Positions 11,269 to 20,494 of a stretch of DNA of 64,000 bases are shown one piece after another. A model generated the notes under the pieces. That model saw nothing but the letters and a program-made list of their open reading frames with translations, had not been told where the DNA came from and made no database searches. Each line of letters begins with the position of its first letter. Position 1 is the first letter of the stretch. Source of the DNA: Bacteroidota bacterium (GTDB lineage Bacteria; Bacteroidota; Bacteroidia; Bacteroidales; Dysgonomonadaceae); the NCBI GenBank assembly GCA_023399295.1, contig JAEWQF010000023.1, forward strand, positions 23,206-87,205, in the 5' to 3' direction. The position numbers and the translations under genes were made by a program.

Positions 11269-12504
11269 TCATACAACTTCCCCTTTCTTGATCACCCGTT
11301 CCACGATGTTCATCCCCACATGGTAGGGCAGGAACCTGTAGGATGGAAACTGCAACAGCAGCAGGTCGCCCTGCTTCCCCACATCGATGCTGCCGATGCG
11401 GTCGGCACGTCCCAGTGCTGCCGCACTGTTGAGCGTGAAGGCGGTCACCGCCTCCTCGGGTGTGAGCTGCATGTAGATGCAGGCCAGGGCGAAAAGCAGC
11501 GGCACCGAAGCGGTAAAGGAGCTCCCCGGGTTGAAGTCGGTGGCCAACGCCACGATGCATCCGCTGTCGATCATTGTACGGGCGCGGGCATAGGGCTCAC
11601 GCAGTGAGAAAGCAGTCAATGGCAACAGCGTGGCCACACTGTCTGATGCTGCCAGTGCGGAGATCCCCTCGTCGGAGGCCTGTAACAGGTGATCTGCCGA
11701 GAGGCAGTGTAGCTCCGCAGCCAGCTCGGCTCCCCCCAGGGATACGATCTCGTCGGCGTGCATCTTCGGTTTCAGTCCGAGCGAAGCAGCTGCCTGCAGG
11801 TAACGGCGCGATTGCTCGATGGTGAAGACCCCCTGTTCACAGAAGATGTCGGCCGCTTCGGCCAGTCCCTCCTTCGCTACCAGGGGGAGCATCTCCTCAA
11901 TCTGAAAATCGATGAAAGCATCCTCCCTCCCCTTCCACTCCTGCGGGATGGCATGTGCTCCCATATAGGTGGATACCACATCCATCAGATGGCTCCCGTT
12001 CAGATGGCGCATCACCCGCAGCTGTTTCAGCTCGGTCTCCCTGTCCTGACCGTAACCGCTTTTACCCTCCACAGTGGTGATACCCAGCCGCAACATCGCA
12101 TCGAGTCGTTGTCGTCCGGAAACGATCAGCTCCGCTTCTGTGGCTGCTCGGGTGGCACGGGTTGTGCTGACGATACCCCCACCCCTCTCCATAATCGCCA
12201 TGTAGCTGTCACCCCTCATCCGCCAGGCGAACTCCTCCTCGCGGTAACCGCCAAAAACGAGGTGGGTATGGGGATCCACAAAGCCCGGTAGGAGCGCCTT
12301 GCCGGTGGCGTCGATCACGTTGTAATCGTCCAGGTTGACAGGAAGCGGTTCACCCTGTTTAAGGACATGTGAGATGATGCCATCGGTGACGATCACCGTG
12401 CCATTCTCAATCACCTTCAGGTCGGACATCTCACTGCCCCGTTTGCCTTTGAAGCCGCTGCAGGTAACCACCTGGGCCGCATCCTTGATGACCAGGTTAT
12501 GCAT
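11269..12504 (-). CDS. hutI: Imidazolonepropionase
   Basis: HutI hydrolyses 4-imidazolone-5-propionate to N-formimino-L-glutamate, the third step of the pathway. It is a metal-dependent amidohydrolase. The metal-binding HTH lies at residues 79-81 in GFVDPHTHLVFGG, with later ligands in KMHADE and ALATDFNPGS. I start it at MHNLVIKDAAQVV (411 residues, the family length); a longer frame would add 34 residues that overlap pnuC and resemble nothing. The start overlaps the pnuC stop by 8 bp, which implies translational coupling. Confidence 0.95.
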   Translation of the reverse strand: MHNLVIKDAAQVVTCSGFKGKRGSEMSDLKVIENGTVIVTDGIISHVLKQGEPLPVNLDDYNVIDATGKALLPGFVDPHTHLVFGGYREEEFAWRMRGDSYMAIMERGGGIVSTTRATRAATEAELIVSGRQRLDAMLRLGITTVEGKSGYGQDRETELKQLRVMRHLNGSHLMDVVSTYMGAHAIPQEWKGREDAFIDFQIEEMLPLVAKEGLAEAADIFCEQGVFTIEQSRRYLQAAASLGLKPKMHADEIVSLGGAELAAELHCLSADHLLQASDEGISALAASDSVATLLPLTAFSLREPYARARTMIDSGCIVALATDFNPGSSFTASVPLLFALACIYMQLTPEEAVTAFTLNSAAALGRADRIGSIDVGKQGDLLLLQFPSYRFLPYHVGMNIVERVIKKGEVV

Positions 12505-13084
12505 GATTCCTTTTTGTTTTCGCAGTCCACTCACGCAGTCCCATGATGGCAAGCACCAGGAAGATGGCGTACTGGATGGAGGTGAAGTAGAGTCCTTGTG
12601 AGGCATAGATCGGTATGGAGACGATGTTGCCGATGATCCAGAAATGCCAGTTCTCCAGTCTCTTCACTGCCATCAGGATGGTGGCGACCAGGAAGAAGGA
12701 GGTGTTGAAGGCATCGATCCAGGGCAAGATGGAGACCATGTAACCAGCATCGTCACGGTTCACCCATCGCAACAGCAGGAACACCGCTGCATAGATCACC
12801 ACCACACTGCCCCAGGTAAGGATGTGCTGCCTGGAGCTGTTGCGTCTGATCTGCAGCTTCTGGTTGTCGTCGCCGGTGCGGGACCACATATACCAGCCGA
12901 AGATGTTGGAAGCCAGGTAGACCATATTGATGCCCGCGTTGGCATAGAGGCGTGCCTCAAAGCAGATGTAGATATAGATGGCCACGTTGATGATGCCGAA
13001 AGGAAAGACCAGAATCTTCTCCTTGCGGGCATACCATACGCTGATCACTCCGAAGATGGCGGCGGTCAGTTCAATCCAGTTCAT
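12497..13084 (-). CDS. pnuC: PnuC-family vitamin/nucleoside transporter
   Basis: This 195-residue membrane protein has seven to eight hydrophobic helices. The PnuC features are visible: N-terminal FGVISVWYARKE, central NIFGWYMW, and the C-terminal ENWHFWIIGNIVSIPIY with GLYFTSIQY. PnuC proteins carry nicotinamide riboside, and close relatives carry thiamine or riboflavin. I see no TPP or FMN riboswitch here. It sits between ftcD (adjacent, no gap) and hutI (8-bp overlap), so it is surely cotranscribed with histidine degradation. Urocanase needs tightly bound NAD+, which would make nicotinamide riboside the most sensible cargo, but this is inference. Confidence 0.85.
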   Translation of the reverse strand: MNWIELTAAIFGVISVWYARKEKILVFPFGIINVAIYIYICFEARLYANAGINMVYLASNIFGWYMWSRTGDDNQKLQIRRNSSRQHILTWGSVVVIYAAVFLLLRWVNRDDAGYMVSILPWIDAFNTSFFLVATILMAVKRLENWHFWIIGNIVSIPIYASQGLYFTSIQYAIFLVLAIMGLREWTAKTKRNHA

Positions 13085-13981
13085 CTATTCCATCAGTTTT
13101 GCCTCGAGCACCTGGCTCATCGAGAAGTTTTCCAATCCCAGGTAGTAGGCAGCCGCATCGACCAGCGCCTCCATCGGCACCAGTCCGATCACCTCGGCAC
13201 CCACCACCGGTACCCCATAGCGCTGCGCCTCTATCCGCACCAGCTCATGGGCACGATAGATGGCTGTCTTGGTGTAGTCGGTCAGGTTCATTGAGACCTG
13301 GGTGATGCCCCGTTCTTCAAGGGTCACCCCCATCGCTTTGCAATAACGAAGGCCGCCCCCCACAAAGCGCACCTTTCTGGCAATGGCGTTGGCGATCTCC
13401 TGGTCTGCCGTACCCAGGTTTACGTTGTAGGCTACCAGCGGCATGCGTGCTCCGACGGCCACCGCGCCAGCGGTGGGATGCGGCAAGGCGGGACCGAAGT
13501 CGGGCTGCCACTCCGGCAGCAGCATCTTCCTCGTCAACCCTTCAAACTCCCCCTTGCGCACCGCGGCCAGGTTCTCTCGATGGGGTGCAGCGGCCGACTT
13601 CTCATAGAGGAAGACCGGCAGTTGGAATTGTTTGCCTACCGCCTCAGCCACCTCCTTTGAAAGAGCAACCGCCTCCTCCATGGTCACGTTGCGGATGGGG
13701 ATAAAAGGCACCACATCCACCGCACCCATGCGGGGATGCTGACCGCTGTGCTGTGTCAGGTCGATCAGCTCCACCGCCCTGCCGATGGCATCGATCACTG
13801 CTGCTTTCAACGCCTCCGGCTCACCCATCACGGTGATCACCGACCGGTTGTGGTCCGCATCACTGCTGTAATCCAGCAGCTTCACACCCTCTCTGCCGCG
13901 GAAGGCATCCGCTATCTGCTCTACTTTTTCCTTGTCGCGTCCCTCGCTGAAATTGGGTACGCACTCCATGATCCTGTTCAT
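13085..13981 (-). CDS. ftcD: Glutamate formimidoyltransferase
   Basis: This 298-residue protein corresponds to the N-terminal formiminotransferase half of vertebrate FTCD. It transfers the formimino group of N-formimino-glutamate to tetrahydrofolate. Visible signatures are ECVPNFSEGRD at the N-terminus, the HSGQHPRMGAVDVVPF loop with the catalytic His region, and RENLAAVRKGEFEGL. The presence of ftcD, rather than hutF/hutG, shows that this organism uses the folate-dependent branch giving glutamate. It is followed without a gap by pnuC. Confidence 0.95.
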   Translation of the reverse strand: MNRIMECVPNFSEGRDKEKVEQIADAFRGREGVKLLDYSSDADHNRSVITVMGEPEALKAAVIDAIGRAVELIDLTQHSGQHPRMGAVDVVPFIPIRNVTMEEAVALSKEVAEAVGKQFQLPVFLYEKSAAAPHRENLAAVRKGEFEGLTRKMLLPEWQPDFGPALPHPTAGAVAVGARMPLVAYNVNLGTADQEIANAIARKVRFVGGGLRYCKAMGVTLEERGITQVSMNLTDYTKTAIYRAHELVRIEAQRYGVPVVGAEVIGLVPMEALVDAAAYYLGLENFSMSQVLEAKLME

Positions 13982-14110
13982 CCGTTGCTGTCTGTTTTTT
14001 TCTATAGGTTATCCCTCAAATGCAAATGTATCGTTATATTTTGTGAATCTCCCGATTTCTCAGCGTGATTTTTGTTGATTTGCTGGCCCGGGAAAGTGAT
14101 CTGTCTTGAA

Positions 14111-16093
14111 TCACTCCAACAGTTCATCCAGCAGCAACCCGTCGGCTATGTATGGTTCGGTAATGGAGTAATGGTCTGCATGTGACTGGTTAAAAGCAGC
14201 GACACTGTCCATTGCATGGCTGTTGCGGGCCCAGGCACGGCGTGCCAGGCCACCCATCACATCCCACAACATGGCGGAACGCAGGATCTCATCCACCCGT
14301 TTGCTGCCATCGAGCAGCATGCCGAAACCGCCATTTACCGCCTTGCCGATACCCACGCCGCCGCCGTTGTGCAGCGCCACCAGGCTCATACCACGGGCGG
14401 CATTGCCGGCAAAACATTGCACCGCCATATCGGCCATCACGTTGCTGCCGTCGCGGATGTTGGCCGTCTCCCGAAAAGGAGAGTCGGTACCACTCACATC
14501 ATGGTGGTCGCGTCCCAGCATCACGGGGCCAATCTCGCCGTCCCGCACCAGCTCGTTGAAGCGCAGTGCGATCTTGAGGCGTCCCTCCGCATCCTGGTAG
14601 AGGATGCGCGCCTGACTGCCCACCACCAGCCGGTGCTTCTCCGCGTCACGGATCCAGATCCAGTTGTCACGGTCCTGTGGTCGCCGCTGCGGATCGATGC
14701 AGTCCATGGCCGCCAGATCTGTTATCCTCAGATCCTCTGCCTTACCGCTCAGGCAGACCCAGCGAAAAGGACCATAGCCATAGTCAAACAGTTCGGGACC
14801 CATGATATCCTCCACGTAGGAAGGCCAGATGAACCCATCTTTCTCATCGATACCGTTGCGGGATATCTCCTTCACGCCGGCATCGAACAGCGCCTTCATA
14901 AAGGAGTTGCCATAATCGAAAAAATAGGTTCCCCGATCTGTCAACCGGGCAATCACCCGGTAGTGTCGTTGTAGCGAACGATCCACCTGTTCCTTGAACT
15001 GCTGCCGGTCTTCATGGAGCAGGCGGGTACGCTCCTCAAAGCTGATCCCTGCAGGACAGTAACCACCACTGTAGGGTTCGTGGCAGGAGGTCTGGTCGCT
15101 CAGCAGATCGATTCCTATCTCCTGATCAGCCGCATACTCCAGCAACTCCACCACATTGCCGTGATAGGCGATCGAGCGTGGCTCGTTTCGATCCATCGCC
15201 TCCCGGGCCCATCCGAACGCCTCTCGGGGATCGGTTGTGACACGCTCCACCCACCCTTGTTGGCGGCGTGTCTCAATGCGTGAGCCATCCACCTCGGCGA
15301 TGACCGACACCGCCCCGGCAATTTCTGCCGCCTTGGGTTGTGCACCGCTCATGCCACCCAGGCCGGAGGAGACGAAGAGCCGTCCCCGCAGGTCACCCTC
15401 CGGCGGGATGCCCAGCTTGAGCCGTCCCGCATTCAATAGCGTGTTGAAGGTGCCATGGACGATGCCCTGTGGACCGATGTACATCCATCCTCCGGCGGTC
15501 ATCTGTCCATAGTTGGCCACACCCAGCTGTGCCGCCACCTCCCAGTCTTCCTGGTTGTCGAACAGGCCCACCATCATCGAGTTGGTGATGATCACCCGTG
15601 GTGCGTCGGGACGGGAGCGAAACAATCCCAGCGGGTGTCCGCTCTCCACCACCAGCGTCTGCTCGCGAGTCATCACCTCCAGGTATTGTTTGATGAGCCG
15701 GTACTGCATCCAGTTCTGGCACACCTGACCCGTCTCGCCGTAGGTAACCAGCTCATAGGGATAGAGGGCGATGTCGAAGCTGAGGTTGTTGTCGATCATC
15801 AGCTGAAAAGCTTTCCCTTCCAGACAGTTTCCCCGGTATTGATCCACCGGTTTTGCTTTCAGGTCGCCCTGTGGACGGTAGCGGTAGCCATAAATGCGTC
15901 CGCGGCTGCGCAACTCATCCAGGAACTCGGGTGCGAGCGTTGCATGCAGTGCCGGCGGGATGTAACGCAATGCATTCTGCAATGCGGTTCGTGTATGTGA
16001 TTTTGTAAGCCGGTAACCCCTGTCGGGAGCGCGACGTATCGTATCATCGAACACAGGATAGGGAGGCAGCTGATCGGAGAGTGATATTTTCAT
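14111..16093 (-). CDS. hutU: Urocanate hydratase, long form
   Basis: Urocanase adds water to urocanate to give imidazolonepropionate, using bound NAD+ as an electrophile. At 660 residues the protein is the long form seen in many Bacteroidota and animals, not the ~555-residue form of Pseudomonas or Bacillus. Recognisable stretches include VESGHPLGLF, GGWMYIGPQGIVHGT, the Rossmann-like GRLFVSSGLGGMSGAQPKAA and DQTSCHEPYSGGYCPAG with the conserved Cys. It is the promoter-proximal gene of the cluster. A TATCTTTG box lies about 75 bp upstream. Confidence 0.96.
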   Translation of the reverse strand: MKISLSDQLPPYPVFDDTIRRAPDRGYRLTKSHTRTALQNALRYIPPALHATLAPEFLDELRSRGRIYGYRYRPQGDLKAKPVDQYRGNCLEGKAFQLMIDNNLSFDIALYPYELVTYGETGQVCQNWMQYRLIKQYLEVMTREQTLVVESGHPLGLFRSRPDAPRVIITNSMMVGLFDNQEDWEVAAQLGVANYGQMTAGGWMYIGPQGIVHGTFNTLLNAGRLKLGIPPEGDLRGRLFVSSGLGGMSGAQPKAAEIAGAVSVIAEVDGSRIETRRQQGWVERVTTDPREAFGWAREAMDRNEPRSIAYHGNVVELLEYAADQEIGIDLLSDQTSCHEPYSGGYCPAGISFEERTRLLHEDRQQFKEQVDRSLQRHYRVIARLTDRGTYFFDYGNSFMKALFDAGVKEISRNGIDEKDGFIWPSYVEDIMGPELFDYGYGPFRWVCLSGKAEDLRITDLAAMDCIDPQRRPQDRDNWIWIRDAEKHRLVVGSQARILYQDAEGRLKIALRFNELVRDGEIGPVMLGRDHHDVSGTDSPFRETANIRDGSNVMADMAVQCFAGNAARGMSLVALHNGGGVGIGKAVNGGFGMLLDGSKRVDEILRSAMLWDVMGGLARRAWARNSHAMDSVAAFNQSHADHYSITEPYIADGLLLDELLE

Positions 16094-16166
16094 ATAATAA
16101 ACATTGGCAGCGAAAATGTGCTCAAGGTACTGAAAACAAAAATAACAAAATTAATCCAAAAGCAGC

Positions 16167-16174
16167 CAAAGATA
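16167..16174 (-). promoter_or_regulatory. Likely -7 promoter box for the hut cluster
   Basis: On the minus strand the bases read TATCTTTG (consensus TAnnTTTG), 73 bp before the hutU start codon. A second possible box (TATTTTTG) lies at 16137-16144. A CAAA (TTTG on the minus strand) occurs at 16200-16203 but is 25 bp away, further than ideal. The remainder of the 16094-16356 gap is AT-rich and holds no gene I can support. Confidence 0.5.
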
Positions 16175-16356
16175 GAGATGAATCGGACACTACAGGTCAC
16201 AAAAAAACAACCTACACTCTTCAATGCAGGGGTTGTAGTAGCAGTGATCAAAAGATGTGTTCGATGCGATGATCACACTATTTATCAGATGATTACATGG
16301 AATCAAGTATCATCCGGTTTGAAAAAACTGAGTTCTCAGCAGTCAATGAATCATTG

Positions 16357-17358
16357 TCAAATGCTGGAGAGTGAGGATCCTCTGATGATTAAATTCGACT
16401 TGTATATTTTCATTGTATTGCGGTTATAGGGCTCATTGCTGCAGACAGAAAGAACAAATTTGCCAATCTCAGAGCCAATGTCGATACAAGGTCGGTCAAT
16501 GGTTGTGATTGCCGGAGTTGAATACTTGCACTCGGGTGACTCGTCGAAGCTTACCACAGCCAACTCTTTGGGAATCGAGATATTTTTTATTTTTGCAATG
16601 GAGATAGCCTGTAACGCAGAAGTGAAGTGTGGTAGAATCAACGCATCGGGCCTCGATTTCAGGTTGATGAAACGTGCAATCACTTCATAGGTGTCTTCAG
16701 TTGTAAGTTCACTGTAAATGAGATAATCGGGATTAAACTCGATGTTGTTCTCCTTCAACACGTCAAGATAAGCCTGAACCCTTTCTTTATAAATTGGACA
16801 ACTAAAATGTTTGGCAGCAAATGCGATTCTCCTATAACCGGAAGTCACAAGATGATTTGTCAATATGTGTGCATCCATGTAATTGTCGATCATAAACTTG
16901 GGCCGATCAAGGTTGTAGTTCACCCTGTTGAACAACAACAATGGTACACCTTTTTTCTCCAGCTCCAGCAAGTGATCAGCATCACTGGCATCCATACTTT
17001 GTGAAACAATGAGGCAACCGATCTGAGCGGGGTCCAACTTTGCCACAATCTCTTTCTCAATGACGATTGAATTGAAAGAGCAATGAATTGATAACAGATA
17101 CTTGCCCTGCAATTGTTTCTGTATCGCCGACAGCACCCTGCTGTAGAAGTAGTTGTCCACATCAGGTATGATCAGCGCAATGGTATTTGCTTTGCTGTTT
17201 GCTTTTTGATTGATGTAACCCAAATCAACCGCAGTGGACATGACCTTCTCTCTGGTCCTTTTGTTTACATTCGGATTTTTTGATAACGCACGGGAAACAG
17301 TGGAAGGTGAAATCCTGAGTTTATCTGCTATATCATAGATTGTTACTTTCTTATCCAT
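16357..17358 (-). CDS. LacI-family transcriptional regulator
   Basis: A LacI-type helix-turn-helix is at the very N-terminus when the start is MDKKVTIYDIADKL (recognition helix region SPSTVSRALSKNPNV). A periplasmic-binding-protein-like sensor domain follows from about residue 60 (NTIALIIPDVDNYFYSRVL). A longer frame would put 13 residues before the HTH and overlap the ROK gene more, so it is less likely. The chosen start overlaps the ROK stop by 8 bp. It is the only regulator visible in the PUL, so it probably represses or activates it according to an intracellular sugar or sugar phosphate; the effector is unknown. Confidence 0.92.
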   Translation of the reverse strand: MDKKVTIYDIADKLRISPSTVSRALSKNPNVNKRTREKVMSTAVDLGYINQKANSKANTIALIIPDVDNYFYSRVLSAIQKQLQGKYLLSIHCSFNSIVIEKEIVAKLDPAQIGCLIVSQSMDASDADHLLELEKKGVPLLLFNRVNYNLDRPKFMIDNYMDAHILTNHLVTSGYRRIAFAAKHFSCPIYKERVQAYLDVLKENNIEFNPDYLIYSELTTEDTYEVIARFINLKSRPDALILPHFTSALQAISIAKIKNISIPKELAVVSFDESPECKYSTPAITTIDRPCIDIGSEIGKFVLSVCSNEPYNRNTMKIYKSNLIIRGSSLSSI

Positions 17359-18229
17359 TGTGCTTGTCATTTTCAAAACATAAAGCTGCTGCTCCATACA
17401 ACGAAATATCCGGCTCTGTTGACTTGAGAATCTGTATCTGCTTCAAACTGTTTTTGTAAATAAAGGTTTTAATTGTTTTATGCATCGATTCCTCAAAATA
17501 GTCGTATGCCTCTGTCAACCTTCCTCCTATCACGATCGCATCCGGATCCAGTGCATACATGATTGTTTTGACTGCATTTCCAAGGTCAATACCAAAGATT
17601 TCAAATATTGCCAATGCAATTTTATCGCGCTTCTTGGCCCTGTTAAGCAACATGTCACTCTTTATGCCATATTTCTCCTCAAAATATTTGATGCTGCAAT
17701 AATACTCATAGTCGTGCTCCTTGTATGGGATGGAACAAAACTCACCGGCTCCGGCATTCCGCCCCGAGTATAGTCTGCCATTGATAATCAGGCCAACTCC
17801 CATTCCGGTGCCGATGGTGATACCGGCGATGTTGTCGAAATCCTTGGCGACACCAAAATATTTCTCACCAAGTGCAAAACAGTTGGCATCGTTGTTGATG
17901 ATCACGGGAATCTGAAACCTCTCTTCCAGAATATCTTTCAGGTACACTTTTCTCCATGTGGGTATGTTAGTCGGTTTAAACACAATTCCTTCTTTCACAT
18001 CGACCAGACTTGGCATTCCAACACCAATACCCACAACAGTGTCATTGTTTAACTTTGCAATGGTAGAAATAATCTCACCGAGAATCACCTCCTCCGATTC
18101 CCTGCAGTTGATTTCCCTGTGTGCAATTTGTGCGATTGTGCCATTTTCCAGTCTTGCAACGTGAAGATATTTTCCACCGAAAATAACGCCAATCACATTC
18201 TTATATAACTTTTCCTGATTAAAAATCAT
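17351..18229 (-). CDS. ROK-family protein with degenerate phosphate-1 motif
   Basis: This 292-residue protein has the ROK/hexokinase fold. The catalytic Asp motif INNDANCFALGEKYFG and the phosphate-2 loop GITIGTGMGVGLIINGRL are intact. The N-terminal ATP-binding loop, normally DxGGT, reads VIFGGKY, with the Asp replaced by Ile16 and the Thr by Lys20. The zinc motif CxCGxxGC of many ROK proteins is also absent. It could be a weak sugar kinase or a sugar-sensing partner of the LacI regulator, with which it overlaps by 8 bp. The other ROK protein of the locus, at 48780-49619, keeps the full DIGGT motif. Confidence 0.85.
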   Translation of the reverse strand: MIFNQEKLYKNVIGVIFGGKYLHVARLENGTIAQIAHREINCRESEEVILGEIISTIAKLNNDTVVGIGVGMPSLVDVKEGIVFKPTNIPTWRKVYLKDILEERFQIPVIINNDANCFALGEKYFGVAKDFDNIAGITIGTGMGVGLIINGRLYSGRNAGAGEFCSIPYKEHDYEYYCSIKYFEEKYGIKSDMLLNRAKKRDKIALAIFEIFGIDLGNAVKTIMYALDPDAIVIGGRLTEAYDYFEESMHKTIKTFIYKNSLKQIQILKSTEPDISLYGAAALCFENDKHNG

Positions 18230-18258
18230 GATTGTACCTCAATATTATGTATGATTGT

Positions 18259-18300
18259 TGTATTGATACAAAAATACTTCATTTTCATCCAAACAACAAA
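18259..18300 (-). promoter_or_regulatory. Probable promoter and operator-like dyad for the ROK-LacI pair
   Basis: On the minus strand a -7 box TATTTTTG (18269-18276) is preceded by TTTG (18297-18300) with 20 bp between, close to the Bacteroidota consensus spacing. A perfect 5-bp dyad TGTAT-TG-ATACA (18259-18270) overlaps the downstream edge of the -7 box. The related string TTGATACAAATACTT recurs at about 18346-18360. The position would suit LacI autoregulation. Confidence 0.5.
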
Positions 18301-18392
18301 TGTAGTTGATTCATCTTCAATAAGCATACGAAACAAGGGATGACTTTGATACAAATACTTACCATATGCCAGTATCGGATGTAATTTTCCAA

Positions 18393-19364
18393 TTAAATAG
18401 GCTCCGATGGCGTGTAAGAGATCCAGTCTACCTCCAATTCAAAAGGGATTACGGGCTTCTCAATTGAATTTGGATTGGTTTCAACAGGCCAGTTGTCTGT
18501 ATGCCACATATTCATCCTATAGCGGGTGTGTGTAGTTGGAATACCTACTTCTGATCCCTGATAATCCCATATGACAATTGTATCGTTTGTGACGGGATGA
18601 AGCATCCACCATCTAATACGTTTCGGATGCCAATCAAAGCCATATGTATGAAATTGTGCCGATGCATCGAATCCTTCAATGGGTCTGATCTTTTCGGGTT
18701 GATTTTGCTTACCCACAAGGGCTCTTCTGCCACTACCATCCTCCTCCCTGAACGAGGTCTCGTAGATATGCCCTGTGGCCATGTTCACTGTACGGCCAAT
18801 TCTTTTCAGGCGTCCATAATGGCCGGTCCATGTCCCTACATAAATTATCTGCGGGTCAGCAATCAGCCACTCGTAATCAATTTCACTCAATCCATGCACA
18901 TTGTCCATTTGATAAGTGAAATAACCAATCACTGCCCCAACATTGGGTTGTAGATTCCTGGAACCGGAGACCTTCAATCGTGCGGCATATGTTCCATAGT
19001 AGGTGAATTTCTTGGATACAACCTCCGGTCCTTTTCCGGCACCGGCTTCTTCATCTGGGTCCAACTTTAACAACAGAATTTTTGTTCCCGGTTCAGAAAG
19101 TGATTCAGAACCCATTTGCCAAGTAAATGGAGCTCCCTTTCCACCTGTCACGTGTGAGAAAAAGTTCGATTGCTTGTCAAATTGCTCCACGAACGTGCTG
19201 TGATACAGGGCTGTGTCGATATCCACTTTGGTGTCAGGCTTTTTCACTACTTCATCTTGCAAATTATCATTGTAAGGTATTTCGTCATCAATTATTCCAT
19301 CCCCACTTTTTGAGCAGCTCATTGTCATTGAGATCAGAGCGATCATTGAGATATATTTTTTCAT
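18393..19364 (-). CDS. Glycoside hydrolase family 16 lipoprotein
   Basis: This is a GH16 beta-jelly-roll enzyme predicted to cleave beta-1,3, beta-1,4 or related linkages at the cell surface. With the start at MKKYISMIALISM the lipobox ends at Cys17 (SMTMSC), and a low-complexity acidic spacer follows. The catalytic ExDxE is at E161, D163 and E165 (SEIDYEW). The C-terminus MNMWHTDNWPVETNPNS and EVDWISY are shared with three further GH16 genes at 28584-31574. It differs from them in having a lipobox, so it may be anchored while they are released. The substrate cannot be assigned from sequence alone. Confidence 0.88.
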   Translation of the reverse strand: MKKYISMIALISMTMSCSKSGDGIIDDEIPYNDNLQDEVVKKPDTKVDIDTALYHSTFVEQFDKQSNFFSHVTGGKGAPFTWQMGSESLSEPGTKILLLKLDPDEEAGAGKGPEVVSKKFTYYGTYAARLKVSGSRNLQPNVGAVIGYFTYQMDNVHGLSEIDYEWLIADPQIIYVGTWTGHYGRLKRIGRTVNMATGHIYETSFREEDGSGRRALVGKQNQPEKIRPIEGFDASAQFHTYGFDWHPKRIRWWMLHPVTNDTIVIWDYQGSEVGIPTTHTRYRMNMWHTDNWPVETNPNSIEKPVIPFELEVDWISYTPSEPI

Positions 19365-19435
19365 TGTTGCAGTATTTTCCAATTTATATTGTACGAACAG
19401 CAAAAGCCGATTGTGGTCAATAGTGAGCAGTCATC

Positions 19436-20449
19436 CTACTCCAACTCTTTTCCCAGAGCAAGTGCATTGTAGTATCCAAACAACTGAACGAGCAGTAAAC
19501 TGAGAAGAGGAGTGGCATTTTCAGACAATCCCGAGTTAAGCTCAAAAAGATAATCCGATAGATCTGTGATCTCGGCAGTTGATTTTTCACAGATAACCAT
19601 AATTGTTCCACCCAAAGTTTTAGCTCTTCTTAGCAATTTGATTTCTTCTTCCTTTATACTTTCTGACAGCAAGTAGGTTATCAGTGTTTTATCATTTACA
19701 GCATAATTAGGTCCATGCATCAATTCAAATCCATGGTAAGCTTCTGCCGGAACACGTCCCATCTCTTTCGTTTTATTCATCGCCTCTGAAGCAACACCAA
19801 AATAAGGCCCGTGACCAAGAAAGATATATAAATCAAAATCATTTTTATATACCAATTGCTCTATTGACGATTGGTATTGATTAATTAATCTCTCCCCATG
19901 TGCTGGTAGTTTCTGCAGCTCTGCTTCAAATGAACTGTTCTTCGAAATTGATGCAATCATTAGTTGAAAACCGAGAAGCATACTGGTAAATGATTTTGTC
20001 ATAAACTTGGTTTCTTCGGCTGCGTTCGGACAGATAAATGATAAATCAGCATATCTGGCAATTTCACTTTGTTCGGTACATGAAATCAACATTGTACCTC
20101 CTATTTCATTCTCTTTCACATAGCGTGCTGCCGCTAGTGTTTCAGGCGTCTTGCCCGATTTTGAAACGGAGATCAGCAGGTATTTCTGATCATCAGCAAA
20201 AACAATTTCGGGATTAAGCATTATCTCCGAGGCTGGCAGACCCATTGATGCTTTTCCTGTAAATCTTGTATAGATTGATGATCCTATGAGTGGCAGATAG
20301 TAAGAAGAACCACAACCAGTCAACAAAATTTTTGCATCCCGATGTATCTCAAAAAAATCCATTATTCGCTTCTTTTGCTCATTATAAGCAATGATCGTAT
20401 CTCTCCATGCTGTCGGTTGAAATGATATTTCTTGGATTGTTTTTTTCAT
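19436..20449 (-). CDS. SIS-domain sugar-phosphate isomerase/deaminase (GlmS-C / AgaS type)
   Basis: Two SIS domains are present in 337 residues without the glutaminase domain of GlmS. Domain 1 shows LLTGCGSSYYLPL near residue 42 and LISVSKSGKTPETLAAARYV near residue 92. Domain 2 shows FLGHGPYFGVASEAMNKTKE, followed by EAYHGFELMHGP, a stretch shared with GlmS and AgaS and holding the catalytic Glu/His region. Such stand-alone proteins act as glucosamine-6-phosphate or related amino-sugar-phosphate deaminase/isomerases. It is cytoplasmic and lies among glycan-degradation genes, so it probably links an amino-sugar phosphate to glycolysis. Confidence 0.85.
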   Translation of the reverse strand: MKKTIQEISFQPTAWRDTIIAYNEQKKRIMDFFEIHRDAKILLTGCGSSYYLPLIGSSIYTRFTGKASMGLPASEIMLNPEIVFADDQKYLLISVSKSGKTPETLAAARYVKENEIGGTMLISCTEQSEIARYADLSFICPNAAEETKFMTKSFTSMLLGFQLMIASISKNSSFEAELQKLPAHGERLINQYQSSIEQLVYKNDFDLYIFLGHGPYFGVASEAMNKTKEMGRVPAEAYHGFELMHGPNYAVNDKTLITYLLSESIKEEEIKLLRRAKTLGGTIMVICEKSTAEITDLSDYLFELNSGLSENATPLLSLLLVQLFGYYNALALGKELE

Positions 20450-20494
20450 AATAAAACCACTCTATTATACTTGCATTGCACTCCCGTACTCTGA

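Noticed and set aside
12497..13084. Thiamine or riboflavin transport by the PnuC homologue controlled by a riboswitch
   Set aside because: It is internal to the hut genes with no gap for a TPP or FMN element.
14216..14974. 252-codon plus-strand frame opposite hutU
   Set aside because: Shadow frame of the urocanase coding sequence.
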